From an uncultured Collinsella sp. (GTDB lineage: Bacteria > Actinomycetota > Coriobacteriia > Coriobacteriales > Coriobacteriaceae), in contig CABUQI010000017.1 of assembly GCA_902493545.1 (NCBI GenBank), forward strand, positions 1-15,543: a stretch of DNA of 15,543 nt, written 5' to 3'. The first letter of the stretch is position 1; each line of letters opens with the position of its first letter. Made by a program: the position numbers and the translations under genes. Below are positions 7,427 through 15,543 of the stretch, piece by piece. Under the pieces are notes generated by a model. It worked only from the letters and a program-made list of their open reading frames with translations, had not been told where the DNA came from and did not search any database.

Positions 7427-7453
7427 AGGGGCGCTCTCCAAGAGAGCGCCCCT
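7427..7453 (-). terminator. Terminator-like hairpin after tktC
   Basis: The arms aggggcgctctc (7427-7438) and gagagcgcccct (7442-7453) form a perfect 12-bp stem with a 3-base loop, about 70 bases past the transketolase stop. The T run after it is short (TGTTTC). Confidence 0.6.
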
Positions 7454-7464
7454 GCCGGGTTTCC

Positions 7465-7508
7465 ATAGTACTGGCGAAACAGTTTTATAGTTCTGGCGAA
7501 GCAGTCCT
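7465..7508. repeat. 22-bp tandem duplication after tktC
   Basis: Positions 7465-7486 and 7487-7508 are adjacent direct copies, 18 of 22 identical, sharing ctggcgaa and cagt. They begin about 17 bases beyond the transketolase stop codon on the minus strand. Confidence 0.7.
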
Positions 7509-7524
7509 TGAGATCCGCCTTGCC

Positions 7525-8466
7525 TTATGCCAAGAACTCCTTGGTGGTCGCCACGATGTTGGCGGCGTCCAGGCCATACTTGTGCAAGAGCTCGGCACCC
7601 GGGCCGGACTCGCCAAAGGTGTCGTTGACGCCGATCTTCTTGAGGGGCGTCGGGCACTGCTCGCACAGGACGTCGGCAACGGCGCTGCCCAGGCCACCGA
7701 TTACAGAATGCTCCTCGACGGTCACGACGTGGCCGGTCTTGGTGGCGCTCTTGACGATCAGGTCGGCATCGATGGGCTTGATGGTGTGCATGTTGATGAC
7801 CTCGGCGTCGATGCCCTCGGCAGCGAGCTGCTCGGCGGCCTCGAGAGCCTCGCCGACCATCAGGCCGCAGGCGATGATGGTGACGTCGGCGCCCTCGCGC
7901 ATGACAATGCCCTTACCCAACTCGAAGTTGTAGGTCTCGGGGTCGTTGATAACCGGCGAGGCCAAACGAGCGAAGCGCATGTACACCGGACCGTCGCACT
8001 CGTAGGCGGCGCGCGTCACGGCGCGGGCCTCGACGTCGTCGGCAGGAACGATCACAGTCATGCCGGGGATGACGCGCATGAGGGCGATATCCTCGCAGCA
8101 CTGGTGCGTGGCACCATCCTCGCCCACCGAGATACCGGCGTGCGTGGCACCAATCTTAACGTTGAGGTGCGGGTAGCCGATGGAGTTACGGACCTGCTCA
8201 AAAGCGCGGCCGGCTGCGAACATGGCAAAGGTGCTCGCGAAGGCAACGCGGCCGGTGGTCGCGATACCGGCGGCGACGCCCATCAGGTTGCTCTCGGCGA
8301 TACCCACGTCGAAGAAGCGGTCGGGGCAGGCGGCCTTGAACTTGCCGGTCTGCGTGGCGGCGGCCAGGTCGGCGTCGAGGACCACAAAGTCATCGTGCTC
8401 GTTGGCGAGCTCGACGAGGGCCTCGCCGTAGCTTACGCGCGTGGCGATTTTTTTGACGTCTGCCAT
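7525..8466 (-). CDS. Transketolase, C-terminal subunit
   Basis: The 313-residue protein is the pyrimidine-binding plus C-terminal half of a split transketolase, which moves two-carbon units between sugar phosphates in the non-oxidative pentose phosphate pathway. The N-terminal part holds FFDVGIAESNLMGVAAGIA (51-69), where E58 corresponds to the glutamate that activates thiamine diphosphate. HAGISVGEDGATHQ (109-122) is the conserved region near the active site. The transketolase C-terminal domain follows from about residue 185. Length fits the split type. The start at 8466 is chosen over a longer frame because homology begins at MADVKK and GAGGAG lies about eight bases before it. It begins one base after the stop of the partner gene, so the two are surely co-translated. 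Confidence 0.95.
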   Translation of the reverse strand: MADVKKIATRVSYGEALVELANEHDDFVVLDADLAAATQTGKFKAACPDRFFDVGIAESNLMGVAAGIATTGRVAFASTFAMFAAGRAFEQVRNSIGYPHLNVKIGATHAGISVGEDGATHQCCEDIALMRVIPGMTVIVPADDVEARAVTRAAYECDGPVYMRFARLASPVINDPETYNFELGKGIVMREGADVTIIACGLMVGEALEAAEQLAAEGIDAEVINMHTIKPIDADLIVKSATKTGHVVTVEEHSVIGGLGSAVADVLCEQCPTPLKKIGVNDTFGESGPGAELLHKYGLDAANIVATTKEFLA

Positions 8467-8467
8467 C

Positions 8468-9298
8468 CTAGAGCTCCTCTCCGGCGGCCGTGAGCTCTGC
8501 CATGGCCTGCTCAAACTGTTCATCGTTGGGGGCCTTGCCGTGCCAACCAACCTGGTTCTCCATAAAGGACACGCCCTTGCCCTTCAGGGTCTCGGCGATA
8601 ATGGCGGTCGGCTGCCCCTTGGTGGCGCGAGCCTCGGCAAAGGCGGCGCGGATCTGGTCGAAGTCGTTGCCGTCGGCGAGCTCCACCACGTGGAACTTGA
8701 ACGCGCGGAACTTGTCGGCGAGCGGCATGGGGTCGTTGACCTCCTCGACGGGGCCGTCGATCTGCAGGCCGTTGTGGTCGACGATCACGCAGAGGTTATC
8801 GAGCTGCTGGTTGCCGGCAAACATGGCGGCCTCCCAGACCTGGCCCTCCTCGCTCTCGCCATCGCCCAGCAGGGCGTACGTGCGGTAAGTATCGCCCCAG
8901 TGCTTGGCGGCAACGGCCATACCCACGGCGGCGGAGATACCCTGGCCGAGCGAGCCGGTGGACATGTCGACGCCCGGGGTGTCGTTCATGTTGGGATGAC
9001 CCTGCAGGTGGCTGCCGATATGGCGCAGCGTCTCGAGATCCTCCTTGGGGAAGAACCCACGCTCGGCGAGCACGGCGTACAGGCCCGGAGCGCAATGGCC
9101 CTTGGAGAGCACAAAACGGTCGCGATCGGCCTTGCGGGGATCGGCCGGGTCGACGTTCATTTCCTCAAAGTACAGATAGGTCATGATGTCGGCAGCGCCG
9201 AGCGAACCGCCCGGATGGCCGGACTTGGCAGCGTGCACGCCGGTGACGATGCCCTTCCTTACCTCGTTGGCAACCTTTTTGAGCTCTTCGTCGCTCAT
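8468..9298 (-). CDS. Transketolase, N-terminal subunit
   Basis: The 276-residue protein is the thiamine-pyrophosphate-binding half of the split transketolase and forms the active enzyme with the next gene product. Visible marks: KSGHPGGSLGAADIMTYLY (25-43), SKGHCAPGLYA (65-75), the GSLGQGISAAVGMA region (115-128), and the diphosphate/Mg site GDGESEEGQ (145-153) running to N176 (GDG-x-N motif). A Shine-Dalgarno-like AAGGAAGG lies just before the ATG. The 207-bp gap upstream, after the YitT gene, shows no clear promoter. Split transketolases are common in Firmicutes and Coriobacteria. It could instead act on dihydroxyacetone or 1-deoxy-sugars, as some split homologues are annotated. Confidence 0.95.
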   Translation of the reverse strand: MSDEELKKVANEVRKGIVTGVHAAKSGHPGGSLGAADIMTYLYFEEMNVDPADPRKADRDRFVLSKGHCAPGLYAVLAERGFFPKEDLETLRHIGSHLQGHPNMNDTPGVDMSTGSLGQGISAAVGMAVAAKHWGDTYRTYALLGDGESEEGQVWEAAMFAGNQQLDNLCVIVDHNGLQIDGPVEEVNDPMPLADKFRAFKFHVVELADGNDFDQIRAAFAEARATKGQPTAIIAETLKGKGVSFMENQVGWHGKAPNDEQFEQAMAELTAAGEEL

Positions 9299-9505
9299 TG
9301 TGCCTTCCTTTCATCCTCATTAGACAAAATGCGCACGGCACCGAAGGTAATCCCAACACAGCCGCAATGCACGTACGTCATTCATTATGCTGGAAACTGA
9401 TGGCTTTACCAGAGTTTTTATCATTATTTGAACAATTTAGCAGGCAGAACCGCTGATGAAACGGTTTATCAATGTGAACGTCTTTTGGATGGAACGCAGT
9501 CGACC

Positions 9506-10396
9506 CTACGCGCTAATGTCCTTGAATCCCTCGCCGAAGGCTTCCGTAACGTCAGCGACCGTCACAATGGCGTGAGGATCGCGCTCGCGCACGATCGTCT
9601 TGAGGGTATTGAGCTCTCGACGGCTCACGATGACCATAATCACCGGCTTCTCGGCACCCGAATACATGCCAGTCGCCTTAAACTTGGTACAACCACGACC
9701 CAGGCCATACATGATATCGGCAGCGATATCAGGGAACTTATCCGAGATGATGAGTACCATACGGCGTTTGTTGCCGCCATCGACCACGGCATCGATCACA
9801 TAGCCGCTAATGACCATCGAAAGGCCTGCATATAGTGCGTTTTCGATTGAAAAGACCGGAGCCGACAGCGCACACACGGCAACGTCGATTGCCATGACGG
9901 TCGAGCCCACCGGCAGCGAGGTGTTACGCGAAATGATTTGGCCAATCGTGTCCGAGCCGCCGGTGTTGGCGCCGGCACGCAACACCATGCCGTAACCGAT
10001 GCCCGTAATAATGCCGCCCCACATGGCGGGAAGCATCAGGTCCGCATCCGCCAGAGGTGCTACAAACGGGGCGAACAGATCGGTAAAGAAGCCCAGCAGC
10101 ACAAAGCCCGTCGCGGTCTGCACCACGTAGAACATGCCGCCCTCGCGCATAACGACCAGCAGCAGCAAGGCGTTCATCACGATGGTCTGGATACCGACGG
10201 GAAGCGACACGCCTCGCGCCGCGCCGACCGCCTGGATAATGGTGGCAAGGCCCGTAACGCCACCGGCGGCAAGACCATTGGGAATCAAAAACAGGTCGGT
10301 CGCGATGGCGGCCAAGGCACACCCCAACATGATCTGGGGCAGGTCGTGAAAGAAGTTCATCGAAAGAATGCGCTTGATGTCCAGACGATATGCCAT
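9506..10396 (-). CDS. YitT-family membrane protein (DUF161/DUF2179)
   Basis: The 296-residue protein has about five hydrophobic segments in residues 20-205 with the family repeats IPNGLAAGGVTGLA (38-51) and RAGANTGGSDTIGQI (140-154), both typical of the YitT membrane domain. A soluble C-terminal domain (about 212-290) matches DUF2179, including KPVIMVIVSRRELNTLKTIV (250-269). The family's function is poorly known; it is assumed to be a transporter or an envelope protein. The start at 10396 follows GGGAGG by four bases. A rho-independent terminator ends only a few bases before this ribosome site, so any promoter must lie upstream of it. The gene's 3' side shows only a weak 5-bp hairpin, so readthrough into transketolase is possible. 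Confidence 0.92.
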   Translation of the reverse strand: MAYRLDIKRILSMNFFHDLPQIMLGCALAAIATDLFLIPNGLAAGGVTGLATIIQAVGAARGVSLPVGIQTIVMNALLLLVVMREGGMFYVVQTATGFVLLGFFTDLFAPFVAPLADADLMLPAMWGGIITGIGYGMVLRAGANTGGSDTIGQIISRNTSLPVGSTVMAIDVAVCALSAPVFSIENALYAGLSMVISGYVIDAVVDGGNKRRMVLIISDKFPDIAADIMYGLGRGCTKFKATGMYSGAEKPVIMVIVSRRELNTLKTIVRERDPHAIVTVADVTEAFGEGFKDISA

Positions 10397-10408
10397 GCTG
10401 CCTCCCTC

Positions 10409-10437
10409 AAAAAAGCGCACCCAAACGGATGCGCTTT
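10409..10437 (-). terminator. Terminator between prfB and the yitT-like gene
   Basis: The arms aaagcgca (10412-10419) and tgcgcttt (10430-10437) frame an inner ccAAACgg. On the minus strand the hairpin is followed by six Ts (10409-10414). The T run stops four bases before the GGGAGG of the next gene, so it may act as an attenuator as well as the prfB terminator. Confidence 0.85.
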
Positions 10438-10561
10438 GAACTTCTTCTTGTATTCGATTCTACCGATTCGCCGGACAAAAACCACCCCTGCGCAGGGTTT
10501 ATTCTGGATACAAACCCGTCCAACCGTTGGGCTTGGCATCGGTTTGAAGCCGCCCGATGTT

Positions 10562-11709
10562 TTAGACCTCCGAGCCTTCTGCATCGGCGTTGCCGGTGGC
10601 CCAGCGATGGTAGCCAATAACAAACGGGTCCAGGTCGCCATCGTCAAGAACGGCCTCGACATTGCTGGTCTCCACGCCCGTGCGTAGGTCCTTGACCATC
10701 TGGTACGGGTAGAGCACGTAGCTGCGGATCTGGTTGCCAAAACCAATCGTGGTCTTGGGTCCGCGAATCTCATCGAGCGCCTCGGCACGCTTCTCGAGCT
10801 CAATCTCGTACAGGCGAGCCTTGAGGATCTGCATGCACGCGGCCTTGTTCTGGATCTGGCTGCGCTCGTTTTGGCAGGTGACCACAATGCCGCTGGGGAA
10901 ATGCGTCACGCGCACGGCGGAGTCGGTGGTGTTGACGCCCTGACCGCCCGGGCCGCTCGCGTGGTATACGTCCACGCGGATGTCGTCGGGACTGATCTCG
11001 ATGTCGATATCATCGGGTAGCACGGGGATGACCTCGACGCCGGCAAACGTGGTCTGGCGGCGCTTCTTGTCGTCGGTGGGGCTAATGCGAACCAAGCGGT
11101 GGACGCCGGCCTCGGCGCGCAGCATGCCAAATGCGTCCTTGCCCTCGACGGTAAAGGTCGCGCGGTCGATGCCGATGACCTCGGCCGCGGGACAGTCGTT
11201 GATGGTGACCTTCCAGCCGCGACGCTGGCAGTACTTCATGTACATCTTAAAGAGCATGAAGGTCCAGTCCTGGGCCTCCAGACCACCCTGTCCGGGCTTG
11301 ATAGTCACGATGGCATCGCCGTGATCGAACTCACCGGTAAACCAGCTCGAAAGCTCAAGCTCATCGATGGCACGGGCCAGGCGCTCAGCCGTGGCTGTAG
11401 CCTCCTCGCGAAGGGCGACGGCGTCGGGGTCATCCCCCATCTCCTCGACAAGCTCCAGCGCGGCGCGGGCATCGGAAAGCTCGCCGCGCGCGGTGTCCAC
11501 GGCAGCGATATCTTCCTTGGTACGCGCGATCTCCTCCATGGTGGCACGGGCGGCGTCGGCGTCATCCCAAAAGCCAGGGGCAACGCTTTTGGCCTCGAGC
11601 TCGGTCACACGGGTACGCTTCTCGTCCAGGTGGAGATACGACTCGACCTCGCCGAGCCGGTCCGCGAACGCGTCCAGCTCGGCGGGCGTTATCTCTAAAG
11701 CCTCAGCCA

Positions 11710-11710
<1 letters not shown>
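10562..11710 (-). CDS. prfB: Peptide chain release factor 2 (RF2)
   Basis: RF2 reads UAA and UGA stop codons and triggers peptide release on the ribosome. The 382-residue protein has the N-terminal helical domain, the codon-recognition core and the catalytic loop SGPGGQGVNTT (252-262) with GGQ at 255-257, in actinobacterial style. The tripeptide that normally reads SPF is SPT here (S210-P211-T212 in RISPTDDKKRR). No in-frame UGA occurs near codon 26, so the programmed +1 frameshift used in many bacteria is absent. The ATG overlaps the secA stop as TAATG, implying translational coupling. This differs from the common prfB-ftsE-ftsX order: here the YitT and transketolase genes come between. A terminator follows after about 125 bases. 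Confidence 0.97.
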
Positions 11711-14517
<2,807 letters not shown>

Positions 14518-14578
14518 GTGGTTTTCCTTTTTGGCCATCGCCCACGCCGTGCAGCTGCGGACGAGTTAAACACAGATG

Positions 14579-14584
14579 ATTGTA
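14579..14584 (-). promoter_or_regulatory. Possible secA -10 element
   Basis: The minus strand reads TACAAT about 60 bases before the secA start, after the rpmE terminator. No consensus -35 is visible. Confidence 0.4.
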
Positions 14585-14611
14585 CTTTAGCCAAACAAGG
14601 CGCGGCCTATA

Positions 14612-14627
14612 CGGTCGAGCTCGACCG
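14612..14627. promoter_or_regulatory. 16-bp perfect palindrome upstream of secA
   Basis: CGGTCGAGCTCGACCG is fully self-complementary and centred about 38 bases upstream of the candidate secA -10. It could be an operator for a dimeric regulator. It does not match the actinobacterial LexA box (CGAAC-N4-GTTCG). Confidence 0.4.
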
Positions 14628-14646
14628 CCACGTAATAACTACGACC

Positions 14647-14683
14647 AACCTGCCACAATGGGACAGGTTAATTTTGGCAGGTC
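14647..14683. repeat. 37-bp palindromic repeat, copy 2
   Basis: acctgcca (14648-14655) pairs perfectly with tggcaggt (14675-14682), and an alternative smaller hairpin is aacctg with caggtt. It is 32/37 identical to 2442-2478 in the same orientation. A partial third copy (GGGACAGGTT) lies at 14724-14733. Confidence 0.8.
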
Positions 14684-14743
14684 TATCTGGGCAAACGCCG
14701 CCTCTCTGCCATGTGGTGCCATGGGGACAGGTTAGTTCGCACT

Positions 14744-14790
14744 AATTTAAAAAGAAAAAGGGCCGCGCACCCAAATGGATGCACGGCCCT
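14744..14790 (-). terminator. Rho-independent terminator after rpmE
   Basis: The arms agggccgcgca (14759-14769) and tgcacggccct (14780-14790) pair, with one G-U wobble on the minus-strand RNA. The minus strand then runs into CTTTTTCTTTTTAAATT. It lies 36 bases past the rpmE stop. Confidence 0.92.
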
Positions 14791-14826
14791 CATGCCATGA
14801 ATGCGAGTGATTCCGCGGCGAGCTAT

Positions 14827-15252
14827 TTACTCAGCAGCCTCGGTGGTCTCGGCCTCGGCAGCGGCCTCCTCGACGGGAGCCTCTGCGGGAGCCTCGGCGG
14901 CCTGCTTGGCAGCCTCCTCGGCAAACTTAGCAGCACGCTTAGCCTTCTCGGCAGCCTTAGCCTCAGCGGCAGCCTTGCGAGCGGCCTCGGCCTCAGCAGC
15001 CTTGGCGGCCTTGGCAGCCTTGGCCTCCTCGGCCTTCTTGAGCTGGGCGGCAGCGGCGCCACCGAACTTGTCGGCGAAGCGCTGGACGCGTCCACCGGTG
15101 TCGACGAACTTCTGCTGGCCGGTGTAGAACGGGTGGCACTCGTTGCAAAGCTCGACCTTCATCTCGGACACGGTAGCGTGCGTCTTGAAGGTGTTGCCGC
15201 AGGAGCACGTCACCGTGCACTCGACATACTGGGGATGGATACCCTGCTTCAT
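14827..15252 (-). CDS. rpmE: Ribosomal protein L31 with long Ala/Glu/Lys tail
   Basis: L31 sits at the central protuberance of the large ribosomal subunit and forms a bridge to the small subunit. The first 64 residues are a normal zinc-type (type A) L31: MKQGIHPQYVECTVTCSCGN, with C16, C18, C36 and C39 as metal ligands, then HPFYTGQQ and GGRVQRFADKFG. The remaining 77 residues are low-complexity, made mostly of Ala, Glu and Lys with KAAKAAEAEAARKAA-type repeats, likely a long charged helix with an acidic end. Usual L31 proteins are about 65-90 residues. AAGGAG lies seven bases before the ATG, and a strong terminator follows. Codons of the tail look normal for the region. A leader with two hairpins and a promoter precede it. 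Confidence 0.95.
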   Translation of the reverse strand: MKQGIHPQYVECTVTCSCGNTFKTHATVSEMKVELCNECHPFYTGQQKFVDTGGRVQRFADKFGGAAAAQLKKAEEAKAAKAAKAAEAEAARKAAAEAKAAEKAKRAAKFAEEAAKQAAEAPAEAPVEEAAAEAETTEAAE

Positions 15253-15330
15253 GGTAGGACTCCTTATTAGTCAGGCGCTGGTTACCGATCAGCGCATAAG
15301 GCGTCTTGGTTTCCGACCAAGACAACAAAC
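15253..15330 (-). promoter_or_regulatory. rpmE leader with two hairpins (candidate L31 autoregulatory leader)
   Basis: Minus-strand RNA would fold into two perfect hairpins: GUCUUGGU/ACCAAGAC with a 5-base CGGAA loop (15303-15323) and GCGCUG/CAGCGC with a 9-base loop (15275-15295). The AAGGAG ribosome site follows. Ribosomal protein leaders of this kind let the protein bind its own mRNA; L31 leaders have been proposed in several bacterial groups, including, from memory, Coriobacteria. Whether this matches a known one was not tested. Confidence 0.5.
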
Positions 15331-15336
15331 TTGGCT

Positions 15337-15365
15337 ATGGTACCACGGCGCCGCGCGTCCCACAA
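15337..15365 (-). promoter_or_regulatory. Candidate rpmE promoter
   Basis: The minus strand shows TTGTGG (15360-15365), a 17-base spacer, and TACCAT (15337-15342). Spacing is ideal though both boxes are imperfect. Transcription would begin near 15330, giving a leader of about 78 bases. Confidence 0.45.
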
Positions 15366-15543
15366 AAGGTTCACGGTCTTTGTGCAACGCGGCGTGGCCA
15401 ACCGCAGCGGACACGCACCCTGTCGCCCCTTCGCCCATGTTGCAGACGTGTAACGCCGCAGTAAGCACACCCCTTTTGGCGCCAGACGGGTACAATGATG
15501 AACACTGTACCGTAGCGGAGCGCCCCGCGCGCGCCGCAACCAC
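15366..15543. other. Right-edge intergenic sequence
   Basis: No gene is recognised. A short inverted repeat, GGTACA to TGTACC (15489-15494 and 15506-15511), and TACAAT on the plus strand (15491-15496) may be a promoter or operator for a gene beyond the window. Confidence 0.4.

Larger units (their letters stand above)
6999..7524. other. Gene-free gap between tktC and ftsE
   Basis: No plausible gene is seen in these 526 bases. From right to left the gap holds a 22-bp tandem duplication (7465-7508), a terminator hairpin (7427-7453), a 25-bp hairpin (7355-7421), about 130 bases without visible features (7226-7354), a 123-bp palindrome (7103-7225), and the ftsE promoter with its ribosome site (7052-6999). 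Confidence 0.75.
14518..14826. other. Gap between rpmE and secA
   Basis: These 309 bases hold no gene. From right to left they contain the rpmE terminator (14744-14790), a GGGACAGGTT half-copy (14724-14733), the second 37-bp repeat (14647-14683), the 16-bp palindrome (14612-14627) and a possible secA -10 (14579-14584). Confidence 0.75.

Overview
The window looks like a chromosomal segment of a GC-rich Gram-positive bacterium of the Actinobacteria, most likely a Coriobacteriia member close to Collinsella. This rests on actinobacterial features of the RF2, SecA and FtsEX proteins, a transketolase split into two genes, and many small palindromic repeats between genes. The genus is inferred from gene style, not from a database search.

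Almost every gene is on the minus strand, so the window reads from right to left. At the right end, 15543-14827, a probable promoter and a leader with two hairpins precede rpmE (ribosomal protein L31 with a long Ala/Glu/Lys tail). After a strong terminator and a repeat-rich gap come secA and prfB (RF2), joined by a TAATG overlap. A terminator sits between prfB and a YitT-family membrane protein and ends almost at that gene's ribosome binding site. Next come the two transketolase subunits, separated by one base. A gene-free gap of about 530 bases (6999-7524) holds three palindromic or tandem structures. Then ftsE, with a 170-residue Pro/Ala/Gln-rich N-terminal extension, overlaps ftsX, and a terminator follows. 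Next is rnr (RNase R), again with a terminator-like hairpin.

The left 2.5 kb is more accessory: a lone small serine recombinase, a VanZ-like membrane protein, an Spx/ArsC-type thioredoxin-fold protein, and one plus-strand gene of unknown function at the very left. The plus-strand gene and the ArsC-like gene converge on an array of three 62-bp tandem units. Each unit is a hairpin, and the stems change by paired substitutions.

Functionally the core is housekeeping: translation (L31, RF2), protein export (SecA), the pentose phosphate pathway (transketolase), division and cell-wall control (FtsEX) and RNA decay (RNase R). No CRISPR array, tRNA, rRNA, complete insertion sequence or obvious defence system was seen. 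The most unusual material is the set of structured intergenic repeats, the tail on L31, the extension on FtsE, and an RF2 whose stop-codon reading tripeptide is SPT instead of SPF.
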